The position numbers were made by a program, and so were the translations under genes. This document shows, one piece after another, positions 33,626 to 42,473 of a DNA stretch of 64,000 nt (the first letter of the stretch is position 1; the number at the start of each line of letters is the position of its first letter). Source of the stretch: JBCCEJ01 sp039030335 (GTDB lineage Bacteria; Pseudomonadota; Gammaproteobacteria; HK1); the NCBI GenBank assembly GCA_039030335.1, contig JBCCEJ010000004.1, positions 62,001-126,000 on the forward strand. The letters are read 5' to 3'. Below the pieces are notes generated by a model. It did no database searches. It was not told where the DNA came from and saw nothing but the letters and a program-made list of their open reading frames with translations.

Positions 33626-34258
33626 ATGAAGATCTACGACATTGCGAACTTCCCAAACCCCGTGCGCGTGCGTATTGCGCTCGCCGAGAAAGCCGCGCTC
33701 GACGACGTTGAATTCGTGAGTGTGGACGTCATGAACGGCGAACATCGCGAAGCCGCCTTCCTGGCCAAGAATCCGGGCGGGACGGTCCCCGTCCTGGAAC
33801 TGGCCGATGGCACGACGGTGTCCGAATGTACCGCTATCACCGAGTACATCGACCACTCGTTCGACGGCCCGACGCTGACCGGCCGCTCGCCAAAGGAACG
33901 CGCGGTCGTGCATATGATGCAGCGGCGCGCCGAGAGTCAGTTGCTGGATGCCGTCGGCGCCTACTTTCATCACGCAACGCCTGGTCTCGGCCCCGAACTC
34001 GAACGCAATCAGAACGCCGCCTGGGGAGAAGCGCAGAAGTCCGTGGCGCTTGCCGCGATGCACTATCTCAACTCGGTGTTGGAAACATCGCCGTACGTGG
34101 CTGGCGATGCCTTCTCGATGGCTGACATCACGGCGTTTGCGGGGCTTGCATTTGCCGACTTTGCAAAAGTCGAAATCCCGGCTGAATATACCCACCTGCT
34201 CGCGTGGCGGGCGCGCATGACCGAGCGTCCCGCGGTGGCGAGAGCGCTCGCTGCCTGA
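33626..34258 (+). CDS. Glutathione S-transferase family protein
   Basis: A 210-aa GST with the thioredoxin-like N-terminal domain (MKIYDIANFPNPVRVRIALAE; cis-proline region GGTVPVLEL; SECTAITEYID glutathione-binding segment) and the all-helical C-terminal domain with the N-capping box SMADITAFA. GAGGAA precedes the ATG. Probably co-transcribed with the cupin gene 28 bases upstream, suggesting a response to an electrophile or toxic organic compound. A near-perfect hairpin follows before the TetR gene. Confidence 0.9.
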   Translation: MKIYDIANFPNPVRVRIALAEKAALDDVEFVSVDVMNGEHREAAFLAKNPGGTVPVLELADGTTVSECTAITEYIDHSFDGPTLTGRSPKERAVVHMMQRRAESQLLDAVGAYFHHATPGLGPELERNQNAAWGEAQKSVALAAMHYLNSVLETSPYVAGDAFSMADITAFAGLAFADFAKVEIPAEYTHLLAWRARMTERPAVARALAA

Positions 34259-34277
34259 GGCGCCGCGGCGTTCGACC

Positions 34278-34313
34278 CCGACCCGCAGCCGCTTACGTGC
34301 GGCGGCGGGTCGG
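34278..34313 (+). terminator. Hairpin between GST and TetR genes
   Basis: A 15 bp stem with one mismatch (CCGACCCGCAGCCGC / GCGGCGGCGGGTCGG) and a TTACGT loop, 19 bases after the GST stop. It lacks a U run, so it may attenuate rather than end transcription. Confidence 0.45.
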
Positions 34314-34379
34314 ACTGCCGCATCGGCGTCGTTTTGCTCTAACATCTGGCCGTTGACAGGCATTCCCGGGGACGGTCAG

Positions 34380-34949
34380 GTGCCAAGATCAGGATCGCAA
34401 AAACGCGCGGAACTCGAGCAGGTCGCGATCGCCGAAGTGCAGGAGAGCGGACTACACGCGCTCAGCTTCCGGACGCTGGCGGAACGCACTGGCATCAAGT
34501 CTTCGAGCGTGCACTACTACTTTCCCGAGAAAGCTGACCTCGCCAACGCTATCGTCGAGCGCTACCGCGAGGATTTTGACCAGCGCCTGGCTGCGATCGG
34601 TAGCCGCAAACTCGGGCCGGCCCGGCAGGTCGAAGCCTTCATCGACATCTTCGAAGAGGTCGTGGTCGGCGGCCGCTTGTGCCTGTGTGGCATGTTGGCG
34701 GCAGACGCGGCGCGGCTTGCGGAATCCACTCGCACGCTGCTGCGCGCGTATTTCGACAGTGCCGAGGGGTGGCTTGCGGACCTGTTTCAGACGCACCTCG
34801 CCAGGCTCGCTCCGGGGATTCCACGCCCCGCGCAGCTCGCCAGTATTTTGCTCGCCGGGCTCGAAGGTGCGATCTTGATCGACCGCGTGCAGGACGCGAC
34901 ACCAAGTCTGGATGCGCAGCGCGCACTGGTGCGCTCGTGGTTTGCGTGA
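34380..34949 (+). CDS. TetR/AcrR family transcriptional regulator
   Basis: A 189-aa regulator. The N-terminal helix-turn-helix reads ALSFRTLAERTGIKSSSVHYYFPEKADLANAI, the standard TetR pattern ending in HYYF. The C-terminal ligand domain contains LCLCGMLAADAARL. GTG at 34380 is taken as start because GGGGA lies about 9 bases upstream and the HTH is then at the usual distance; a TTG at 34353 gives 9 more residues. It is the natural candidate to bind the two related palindromes in the divergent region upstream of the cupin and aminotransferase genes. Confidence 0.88.
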   Translation: MPRSGSQKRAELEQVAIAEVQESGLHALSFRTLAERTGIKSSSVHYYFPEKADLANAIVERYREDFDQRLAAIGSRKLGPARQVEAFIDIFEEVVVGGRLCLCGMLAADAARLAESTRTLLRAYFDSAEGWLADLFQTHLARLAPGIPRPAQLASILLAGLEGAILIDRVQDATPSLDAQRALVRSWFA

Positions 34950-35039
34950 CGCGCCACTGGCCGGCGGCGCTGACAGGCCCTTGCCCCGGGTTGCGCGCCG
35001 GCGCTCGTAGGCGAAAGAACTCGAAAGGAGATCTGGTCA

Positions 35040-35759
35040 ATGCTGCGTAGACGTTTCGTGGGACTCCTGGCGGCCGCAGGAGCGACGGTGAGTGCCGGAT
35101 GCGTGGATGTCGCGAAGGTCGCCGATCTCGCGTCACTCGCGACCGGCGGCGACGCGTCGCTATCCGAGGGCACCGTTGCCGCGGGTCTGCGCGAAGCGCT
35201 GCAGGTGGGCTCTCAGCGTGCGTCCGGAACGCTCGCAAGAACCGGTGGGTTCTCTGACAATCCGTTGGTGCGCATCGCCGTGCCGCCCGACCTCGACAAG
35301 GCCGCCAAGCTGATGCGCAAGATCGGTCTAGGCCGTTACGTCGACGAGCTGGAACTCGCCATGAACCGTTCCGCCGAGCGAGCCGTGGGTGAGGCGGTGC
35401 CGGTGTTCTGGAGCGCAATTCGCGCGATGTCGATAAAAGATGCGTACAACATACTGAACGGGCCGCGCGATGCCGCGACGCAGTATTTTCGCTCTCGCAC
35501 CAGCACCTCGCTGGAGGCACGCTTTCAGCCCATTGTGCGTCAGGGCATGCAGCAGGTGGGTTTGTATCAGCGCTACGCCGAGATGAAGGATCGCTACAAT
35601 CGCATCCCGTTCGCGAAGCCAGCCGCGCCAGCGCTCGAAGGCTATATCACTGACAGAGCGATGGATGGTCTGTTCGTAAAGCTCGCTGAAGAGGAAGCGC
35701 GGATCCGCGAGAATCCGGTCGCGCGAACGACTGACCTGCTGCGCAAAGTCTTCGGGTGA
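35040..35759 (+). CDS. DUF4197 family exported protein
   Basis: A 239-aa protein matching the DUF4197 family in length and layout (GLREALQVGSQRAS near the start, LDKAAKLMRKIGLGRYVDELELAMNRSAERA in the middle, LEGYITDRAMDGLF near the end). The N-terminus MLRRRFVGLLAAAGATVSAGC looks like a lipoprotein signal with lipobox Cys21. The family is common in proteobacteria and its function is unknown. AAGGAG precedes the ATG. It stands alone between the TetR gene and the convergent fdhD gene. Confidence 0.88.
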   Translation: MLRRRFVGLLAAAGATVSAGCVDVAKVADLASLATGGDASLSEGTVAAGLREALQVGSQRASGTLARTGGFSDNPLVRIAVPPDLDKAAKLMRKIGLGRYVDELELAMNRSAERAVGEAVPVFWSAIRAMSIKDAYNILNGPRDAATQYFRSRTSTSLEARFQPIVRQGMQQVGLYQRYAEMKDRYNRIPFAKPAAPALEGYITDRAMDGLFVKLAEEEARIRENPVARTTDLLRKVFG

Positions 35760-35804
35760 AGTGAGCGCAGTCTCTACGAACCCTCGGGTCGGAGTAGTCG
35801 ACCT

Positions 35805-36695
35805 TCAACCGCCGCGGCTGCGCGGGGTTGGCGGGCGTGTCGGTACGGCATCGTGCGAGATTTGTTCGGCGCCGTTATAGACGAGGAAGTGCCGGCCTTT
35901 AGCACGCGCGATCATGACCATGCCGACCGTGAAAGCCAGGTCCAGTCCCATCTGCGTGACGCCGGATCTCGACAGCAACACTGGTATCCCCATGTAAGCT
36001 GCCTTGATGACCATCTCACTGGTGAGCCGGCCCGTCGTGTAGAACCACTTGTCCGCGCCGCTGACGCCGTCCAGCCACATCTGGCCGCTGATCGCGTCGG
36101 CCGCGTTGTGCCGACCGACGTCCTCCACGAAGCTCAGGATTTCCGTACCCTGGCAAAGTGCGCAGCCGTGCACTGCGCCGGCTTGCCGATAGATTTCGTT
36201 GTACGCCGATATCTCTTTTAGCACACCGTAGATCGTGGATTGCTTCACAACGACTTCGGGCAGTCGTACGTTGTAGACGTTGTCGACGGTGACACTGAAT
36301 ACAGTTCCCTGACCGCAGCCGGTGGTGACCGTGCGCTGCGCGAGTTTCTGTTCCCAGTCGATCACGCCGCTGCCGTCGCGCGTTGTCACGAACACCGTCT
36401 CGATGTCCCAGTTGACGCGGACTTCGGCGATGTCATTGATGTCTTCTATGAGTCGCTGATTGCGCAGGTAGCCGAGCGTCAGCGCTTCGGGGCGCGTGCC
36501 CAACGTCATCAAAGTGACGATCTCGCGGTCGTCGACTTTGATGGTGAGCGGCGATTCGCCGGCGACCTGCACGTGATTGATTTCACCGTATTCGTCCACG
36601 GCTTCCACTTCGTGCGTCGGGGCGAGACCCTCTTCGCTAAGCGTTGGGCGCAGGCCGGCGTCGGTATCCGGCGCGGTAGCGGTTTCCATCGTCAT
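35805..36695 (-). CDS. fdhD: Formate dehydrogenase accessory sulfurtransferase FdhD
   Basis: A 296-aa FdhD, which transfers sulfur from a cysteine desulfurase to the molybdenum cofactor so that formate dehydrogenase becomes active. The catalytic cysteine pair is Cys178 and Cys181 in HGCALC; the cofactor-binding GRLTSEMVIKAA and the VEDVGRHNAADAI segment are also present. The start codon overlaps the stop of moeA, so it is the third gene of the mobA-moeA-fdhD unit. The formate dehydrogenase it serves is not in the window. Confidence 0.95.
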   Translation of the reverse strand: MTMETATAPDTDAGLRPTLSEEGLAPTHEVEAVDEYGEINHVQVAGESPLTIKVDDREIVTLMTLGTRPEALTLGYLRNQRLIEDINDIAEVRVNWDIETVFVTTRDGSGVIDWEQKLAQRTVTTGCGQGTVFSVTVDNVYNVRLPEVVVKQSTIYGVLKEISAYNEIYRQAGAVHGCALCQGTEILSFVEDVGRHNAADAISGQMWLDGVSGADKWFYTTGRLTSEMVIKAAYMGIPVLLSRSGVTQMGLDLAFTVGMVMIARAKGRHFLVYNGAEQISHDAVPTRPPTPRSRGG

Positions 36696-37963
36696 CAGAC
36701 CAGCCCCTCGAATGGTTCCACCTCGACGAGCTCACCGGCGTCGGCGCCCGTACTCGCGAGCGGGAGCACGATGAAACAGTTCGCGAGGCTCATCGAATTC
36801 AGGATGTGCGAGCCCTGCGCGCCGGTTGAAGCCACTTCGGTCTGTCCATTGGCATCGAGCTTCAGGACGCCGCGCTGAAACTCCATGCGGCCCGGCTGCT
36901 TCTTGATCGGTGTCGTCAGCGGTACCCGCATACGGTTGGCAACCCACGTAGCCTCGCCGCTGAGGCGCCTCAGCGCCGGCTTTACGAACTGGTAGAACGT
37001 CACCATCACGGATACCGGATTACCGGGTAGCCCGAAGAACATCGCGCCGTGCACATGCCCGAACGTGAGCGGGCGTCCGGGTTTCATCGCGATCTTCCAG
37101 AAGTTGACGCTGCCGAGTTCATCGAGCAGCCCGGTGACGAAGTCGGCGTCGCCGACCGATACGCCGCCACTGGATACGATCACATCGGCGACGGCTGCGG
37201 CGTTCGTAAAGGCGTCCCGCACTGCCTCGCGCGTGTCCGCCACCACGCCGAGATCGATAAGTTCCACACCGAGCCGGGTCAGCATGCCGTGCAGCGTGTA
37301 GCGATTGCTGTCGTAGATGTCGCCCGGCCCGAGGGGCTGGCCGATGCCGCGCAGCTCATCGCCAGTAGAAAAGAATGCGACGCGCAAACGCCGGTAGACC
37401 CGGACCTCGGCGAGTCCCACCGACGCCAGCACTCCGAGATCGGCGGGTTGCAGCAGTTTCCCCGGCGCCATGACGGCGGCTCCGGCGCGCAGGTCTTCTC
37501 CTGGGTGTCTTACATGCCCGGCCGTCGGGGCGTCGGCATTGCAGCGGATAAGTGCGCCGTCGACTTCGACGTGCTCTTGCATGACGACGACGTCGGCGCC
37601 GTCGGGCATCGCGGCGCCGGTCATGATCCGCACACACTGTCCGGCTGCGACCGCATCAGGGTACGGATGGCCAGCCCACGACGTGCCGACGATGTCGAGC
37701 TCTACCACGCCGCTTTCGCCTAGTGATGCGCTCGCGAGGGCGTAGCCGTCTCGTGCGGAGTTGCGGTGTGGCGGCACGTCGAATGGCGCGGTGACTTCAG
37801 CTGCCAGTACCCGGCCGAGCGCCGCGCGGATGGCAACGCTCTCGGTCTCCCGCACCGGCTGCAGTGCGCGCTCGATGCGCGCGATCGCCTGCTCGACCGG
37901 CATCGAATTTGGGTCGTAGTCGTCCTCGCAGCTCGGGTCCGGATTGATGCTCTCAAGCGCCAT
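36695..37963 (-). CDS. moeA: Molybdopterin molybdotransferase MoeA
   Basis: A 422-aa MoeA, which inserts molybdate into adenylated molybdopterin. Visible family motifs are RNSARDGYALAS-type HRNSARDGYA, VRIMTGAAMPDGAD, VVMQEHVE, SSGGVSVGDADF and GLPGNPVSVMVTF. GGAG precedes the ATG. It overlaps mobA by 11 bases upstream and fdhD downstream, so the three proteins are made from one message and act in successive cofactor steps. Confidence 0.96.
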   Translation of the reverse strand: MALESINPDPSCEDDYDPNSMPVEQAIARIERALQPVRETESVAIRAALGRVLAAEVTAPFDVPPHRNSARDGYALASASLGESGVVELDIVGTSWAGHPYPDAVAAGQCVRIMTGAAMPDGADVVVMQEHVEVDGALIRCNADAPTAGHVRHPGEDLRAGAAVMAPGKLLQPADLGVLASVGLAEVRVYRRLRVAFFSTGDELRGIGQPLGPGDIYDSNRYTLHGMLTRLGVELIDLGVVADTREAVRDAFTNAAAVADVIVSSGGVSVGDADFVTGLLDELGSVNFWKIAMKPGRPLTFGHVHGAMFFGLPGNPVSVMVTFYQFVKPALRRLSGEATWVANRMRVPLTTPIKKQPGRMEFQRGVLKLDANGQTEVASTGAQGSHILNSMSLANCFIVLPLASTGADAGELVEVEPFEGLV

Positions 37964-38591
37964 GCTGTACTCCGGCGGCGCCGAGCTGTTCTGCGACGGC
38001 AGCCTTGTCTTCCAGGCGGTTCACGTTTACGAAAGTATGGGCCAGGTCTGGCAACGCAACCTCGACGACCGCATGGCGTGCATACCATCGGTCGATCTTA
38101 CGTTCGCCTTCTGTCAGTGCCGCGCGCGCGCTGGCGGCCAGTTGTGTAGAGACCAGTGCAAAAACCGGATGGGTGCGTTCGCCATCGTGGGCCATCGCGA
38201 TGTCTGCATTGGCTGCCGTCATGCCAGTGAACAGCCGCGGGCCGAGATCGCGGCTGACGAGCGGTGAGTCGCAGGGCACGAACAGTACCCAGCCGCAAGC
38301 CACTTCGGTGAGCGCGCTGGCGATACCCGCCAACGGTCCCGCAAAGCCTTCCAGCTGGTCTGCGAAGACGTCGCAACCGAGCGCTGCGTAGTCGTTGGCG
38401 TTCCGGTTTGCGTTGACCAGTACCCGGGCACATTGTTGGCGGAGCGCATCGACGGCATATGCGGCCATGGGACGTGTACCGAGCAGTTCCAGTCCCTTGT
38501 CGACACCGCCCATACGGCGACCCTGACCGCCGGCCAGTACGACACCGGTGATATGGGCGCGCGGATAGGGCGCTGAATCGTACTCTGTCAT
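37953..38591 (-). CDS. mobA: Molybdenum cofactor guanylyltransferase MobA
   Basis: A 212-aa nucleotidyltransferase that adds GMP to the molybdenum cofactor, giving the bis-MGD form used by DMSO-reductase-family enzymes such as formate dehydrogenases. The GTP-binding start VVLAGGQGRRMGGVDKG (residues 17-33) and VPCDSPLV are typical. The Shine-Dalgarno is weak. It is the first gene of the mobA-moeA-fdhD unit and starts divergently from an SLC13-type transporter gene. The set implies a bis-MGD formate dehydrogenase elsewhere in the genome. Confidence 0.94.
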   Translation of the reverse strand: MTEYDSAPYPRAHITGVVLAGGQGRRMGGVDKGLELLGTRPMAAYAVDALRQQCARVLVNANRNANDYAALGCDVFADQLEGFAGPLAGIASALTEVACGWVLFVPCDSPLVSRDLGPRLFTGMTAANADIAMAHDGERTHPVFALVSTQLAASARAALTEGERKIDRWYARHAVVEVALPDLAHTFVNVNRLEDKAAVAEQLGAAGVQHGA

Positions 38592-38748
38592 GTGCGTTAT
38601 CCGGTGGCGAGACCGCAGGGCAGACGTCTGCCGGCATGCTCAAACGTGGCCCCTAGGACCACCTGTTCCGATTTCGCTAGTGTATCGTTTCGACTGAAAC
38701 CCGGCAGGATTTGTCCAGCGCGCACGCACCCTGGATGTTGGAATCGAC

Positions 38749-40524
38749 ATGACCTTCGATCAGCTCGCACTGTTTTGCATCATGGGTGGTGTCTTTGTGC
38801 TGCTGTTATGGGGGCGCGTGCGTTACGACATCGTCGCGTTTGGCGCGCTCGTCGTGGCGCTGGTGCTGGGCGTTGTGCCAACGGGTGAAGCGTTTGCCGG
38901 ATTCGGACATCCGGCCACCGTGATCATTGCGCTCGTACTGATCGCGAGCCGCGGTCTGTCGAATTCAGGTGCTATCGAACTCCTGGCTCGTTACGTGGTG
39001 GATGCGGGCCGCGGACTGGCAGCGCATATCAGTCTCATCGGCATCGCGGGAGCTGTGATGTCGAGCTTCATGAACAATGTCGCAGCGCTGGCGCTGTTGA
39101 TGCCAGTCGATATGCAGGCGGCGGCGCGCGCCAAGCGTTCGCCGGCACTGACGTTGATGCCGCTATCGTTCGCGACCATTCTGGGCGGCATGGTGACGCT
39201 GATCGGCACACCGCCGAACATCGTTATCGCAACCTTTCGCGGTGAAGCCTTGGGCGAGCCCTTCGGCATGTTCGCTTTTGCCCCAGTGGGTCTCGGGGTA
39301 GCCGCGGTCGGCATCGCGTTTGTAGCGCTGATCGGCTGGCGGTTGCTCCCAGGCGACCGCAGCGCACACGACACGGCCGCGGAGTTGCGTTCGCTGGACG
39401 GTTACGTGGCTGAGGCGCGCGTGGGCGCGGAGTCACCGCTGATCGGTCAACTCGTGCGCGAGCTATACAGCCAGGCCGAGGAGCATGACGTCGGGTTGCT
39501 CGGCATCGTACGCAACGGCGTGCGATTGGCTGGCACTGCACGCGGGCGGACGATCGTGGCTGGCGACCTGCTGGTCGTACAGGGGGCGCCGGCCGCAATC
39601 GAGGCCTTTATCGGTGCGCTGTCGCTCGAGTTTGCCGGCAATGAAGTCGAAGGTGGTGTACTCGGGTCGTCGCTCGCGATGCTCGAAGTCGTCGTCATGC
39701 ACGGCGCGCGAATCGAAGGGCGGGCGGCGCTCGATCTCAATTTGCTGAATTCGCAGGAAGTGCTCCTGCTCGGTGTTTCGCGAGCCGGCAGGCAGTTTCG
39801 CGAGCAAGTGCGCAAGCTGCCGCTCCGCGCGGGCGATATCCTGCTGCTGCTCGGTGATGAGAAGCGTCTCGATGCGGCGGCGTCCTGGCTTGGCTGCGTG
39901 CCGCTCGCCGAACGCGGTCTGCAGGTCATCCAGCGGCAGAAAGCGTTGCAGGCCATCGTAATATTTCTCGCCGCGATCATTGCCGCCAGTGTGGGCTGGC
40001 TGTATCTGCCGGTTGCACTCGCGTTGGTCGCGGTGCTGTACGTAGTGCTCGGGATCGTGCCGGCGGCGCAGATCTACACGGCGGTGGAATGGCCGGTTGT
40101 CGTGTTGTTGGGGTCGTTGATTCCGATCGGCGCGGCGCTCGACAGCAGCGGTGGTACGGCACTTATCGCCGACGGCATCATGAGCTACACCGCCGGGTGG
40201 TCGGCGACGGCGATCCTGGTCGTGCTGATGGTCGTAACGATGACGTTGTCCGACGTGCTGAACAACGTGGCAACGGCGCTCATCGCCGCCCCGATCGGGC
40301 TCGATGTCGCAACCCGGTTGGGCGTTAGCCCGGACCCGTTTCTGATGGCGGTGGCGGTAGCCGCGTCGTGCGCCTTCCTGACGCCTATTGGTCACAAGAA
40401 CAACACCATCGTCATGGGGCCGGGCGGCTATCGATTCGGTGACTACTGGCGCATGGGTCTGCCGCTTGAGATTCTGGTCGTCGCCATCAGTATCCCGTTG
40501 ATACTGCTGGTCTGGCCGCTCTGA
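38749..40524 (+). CDS. SLC13/DASS-family anion transporter with TrkA-C domains
   Basis: A 591-aa permease: six or so helices, then two TrkA-C (RCK_C) domains at roughly residues 205-290 and 300-375, then the remaining helices. The two hairpin signatures are MSSFMNNVAALALLMP with GTPPNIV in the first half, and DVLNNVATALIAAP with LTPIGHKNNT in the second. Members carry sulfate, dicarboxylates or other anions with sodium. Position among molybdenum cofactor genes makes molybdate or sulfate an attractive guess, but nothing in the sequence proves the substrate. Confidence 0.9.
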   Translation: MTFDQLALFCIMGGVFVLLLWGRVRYDIVAFGALVVALVLGVVPTGEAFAGFGHPATVIIALVLIASRGLSNSGAIELLARYVVDAGRGLAAHISLIGIAGAVMSSFMNNVAALALLMPVDMQAAARAKRSPALTLMPLSFATILGGMVTLIGTPPNIVIATFRGEALGEPFGMFAFAPVGLGVAAVGIAFVALIGWRLLPGDRSAHDTAAELRSLDGYVAEARVGAESPLIGQLVRELYSQAEEHDVGLLGIVRNGVRLAGTARGRTIVAGDLLVVQGAPAAIEAFIGALSLEFAGNEVEGGVLGSSLAMLEVVVMHGARIEGRAALDLNLLNSQEVLLLGVSRAGRQFREQVRKLPLRAGDILLLLGDEKRLDAAASWLGCVPLAERGLQVIQRQKALQAIVIFLAAIIAASVGWLYLPVALALVAVLYVVLGIVPAAQIYTAVEWPVVVLLGSLIPIGAALDSSGGTALIADGIMSYTAGWSATAILVVLMVVTMTLSDVLNNVATALIAAPIGLDVATRLGVSPDPFLMAVAVAASCAFLTPIGHKNNTIVMGPGGYRFGDYWRMGLPLEILVVAISIPLILLVWPL

Positions 40525-40606
40525 ATATGCCTGTTAATGTCGGTACCGGTTGGCGCGTTGATGCCGGCTTGCCGCGTGTTGAACGTACCGGCCCGGAGAA
40601 TTCCTG

Positions 40607-41128
40607 ATGAGTAATGAACGTGCATTCATTCCCGTCAACATCGCTGTGTTGACAGTGTCCGATACGCGCACCGAAGTTGACGACAAATCCGGGGCGCTGC
40701 TGATGGCACGCGTCGAAGATTCCGGACATCGACTGCATGAGCGGCGCATCGTCAAAGACGACAAGTACGCGATTCGCCTGGAACTGTCGCGCTGGATCGC
40801 CGATCCGGATGTGCAGGTGGTATTGACCACTGGCGGCACCGGTCTCACTGGCCGCGACGGCACGCCGGAAGCCGCGCGTCCGCTGCTCGATAAGGAGATC
40901 GACGGTTTCGGCGAGATGTTCCGGGTGCTGAGCTATGAGGGCATCGGCACCTCGACGCTGCAGTCACGCACGGTCGCGGGAGTCGCCAACGGCACCTACA
41001 TCTTCTGTCTGCCGGGGTCGTCCGGCGCGTGTCGTGATGGTTGGGACAAGCTCATTGAAAAGCAGCTCGACTATCGGACGCGCCCGTGCAATCTGGTCGA
41101 GCTGATGCCGCGCCTGCTGGAGACCTGA
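40607..41128 (+). CDS. moaB: Molybdenum cofactor biosynthesis protein B
   Basis: A 173-aa MoaB/MogA-fold protein that adenylates molybdopterin or helps that step. VLTVSDTRTEVDDKSG at the start and TTGGTGLTGRDGTPEA are the family signatures; the length fits MoaB. GGAGAA precedes the ATG. It lies 82 bases after the SLC13 gene on the same strand. Its presence with mobA, moeA, fdhD and moaA in 13 kb shows a scattered cofactor cluster; moaC, moaD and moaE are not here. Confidence 0.95.
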   Translation: MSNERAFIPVNIAVLTVSDTRTEVDDKSGALLMARVEDSGHRLHERRIVKDDKYAIRLELSRWIADPDVQVVLTTGGTGLTGRDGTPEAARPLLDKEIDGFGEMFRVLSYEGIGTSTLQSRTVAGVANGTYIFCLPGSSGACRDGWDKLIEKQLDYRTRPCNLVELMPRLLET

Positions 41129-41153
41129 GGGCATATCGCCGGCCGGCTGCAGC

Positions 41154-42473
41154 TCAGAGCGCGCCGCGGGCCTTGATCGCGAGGTACAGGTTCACGAGGT
41201 CAACCGACAGCTCCGAGGGCAGCACGTCGAGGCAGCCAACCCCTTGCGCGCGCAGTGCGTCCATATACTGGTTGCGGTTTTCGATATATGACTGCGCTGC
41301 CGTAACGCGCAGCGCATCGGTCAACCCGCCAACCGGCTTACTGACGGCATCGTCGATCGCGGCTTCACGCATCGAGGCTAGCAGCACGAGGTGACGCCTT
41401 CGAAGTGCGTGCACGGCAGCGCGCATGTCTTCTGAGTCTTCGTCGCGCAGATTTGTCACGATGATGACCATCGCGTGTTTGTTGTGCCGTGCCAGCAGCT
41501 CCATCGCCGCGCGCGCGTAGTCCGGCGTACTGAGACTCGGCTGCAGGTCGTAGAGCTGATTGAGCATGCGGTTGATCGACGCATGTCCCTTAACGGGTGC
41601 GAACCAGCGGTTCTGACCACCGAAGGTGCCGATGCCGACGGCGTCACCTTTGCGCAGTGCAACGTAGGCCAGCAGCAGCACGGCGTTCAGTGCCTGGTCG
41701 AAGTGAGACAGCGCGTCATCTTGCGCGCGCATGCGCCGCCCGCAGTCCAACAGGAAGATCACCGACTGGTCGCGCTCATCCTGATATTCGCGCGAAATCA
41801 GCTTGCGCACACGAGCCGTGGCACGCCAGTCGATCTGTCGCAGTGAATCGCCCTCGCGATACTCGCGAAGCTGTTGGAACTCCGAACCCTCGCCGCGCCG
41901 GCGGCGTTTGCGTACCCCGATCTCCGAGAGCCGGTCTTCCATCGCGAGCAGGGCGTAACGGCTGACCGCAGAGAAATTCGGATAGACACGGACGAGCGCG
42001 GCCTCGCCGACCCGCTCCTTGCGCCACCAGAGGCCGAACGGACTCCTGAGCAAAAGGTCGATGCCTGGGAAGTGCGCGTCGCCACGGCTGGTTGGTCGCA
42101 AGCCGTACTCATAGCGCGAAATGCCGTAATCGATGCGCAGTTCGAGCGGCAGTTCAGGGGCGTCGAATTCCGCCGGGTACAGATCGTGCAGGCGCGCGAG
42201 AGGCCGGTACTGACCACGGCTCTCGATTTCGAGGCCAACCTGCGCGCGCACCCCCAGCGAGAGCGAACCGGGCATGTCGCGGCGGACTTGCGGAACCGAC
42301 AGCGTGTGCACCAGAAACCAGTCGGCCAGCAGCGCCAGCACGAGCAGGCACGCCGCCACCGTCCAGAGCAGATCGGGCAGCACGTCGAAGCCGGTCAGCA
42401 GTCCGAGCAACGCCAGACCCGCCAGCGCAGCGAGTGCCCGGCGCCCGGGTGAATAGCGCATACGCCAGATCAT
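41154..42473 (-). CDS. DUF58 domain membrane protein
   Basis: A 439-aa protein with two N-terminal membrane helices (about residues 12-55), then a beta-rich region and the DUF58 core, FQQLREYREGDSLRQIDWRA followed by RKLISREYQDERDQ, and a degenerate von Willebrand A-like domain beginning VIFLLDCGRRM. DUF58 proteins almost always partner a MoxR ATPase. The start overlaps the MoxR stop by ATGA. It is the last gene of the six-gene operon. Confidence 0.92.
   Translation of the reverse strand: MIWRMRYSPGRRALAALAGLALLGLLTGFDVLPDLLWTVAACLLVLALLADWFLVHTLSVPQVRRDMPGSLSLGVRAQVGLEIESRGQYRPLARLHDLYPAEFDAPELPLELRIDYGISRYEYGLRPTSRGDAHFPGIDLLLRSPFGLWWRKERVGEAALVRVYPNFSAVSRYALLAMEDRLSEIGVRKRRRRGEGSEFQQLREYREGDSLRQIDWRATARVRKLISREYQDERDQSVIFLLDCGRRMRAQDDALSHFDQALNAVLLLAYVALRKGDAVGIGTFGGQNRWFAPVKGHASINRMLNQLYDLQPSLSTPDYARAAMELLARHNKHAMVIIVTNLRDEDSEDMRAAVHALRRRHLVLLASMREAAIDDAVSKPVGGLTDALRVTAAQSYIENRNQYMDALRAQGVGCLDVLPSELSVDLVNLYLAIKARGAL

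Noticed and set aside
34639..35520. Minus-strand ORF of 293 codons across the TetR-DUF4197 junction
   Set aside because: Arg/Ala/Pro-rich, opposite two well-supported genes, with no domain resemblance.
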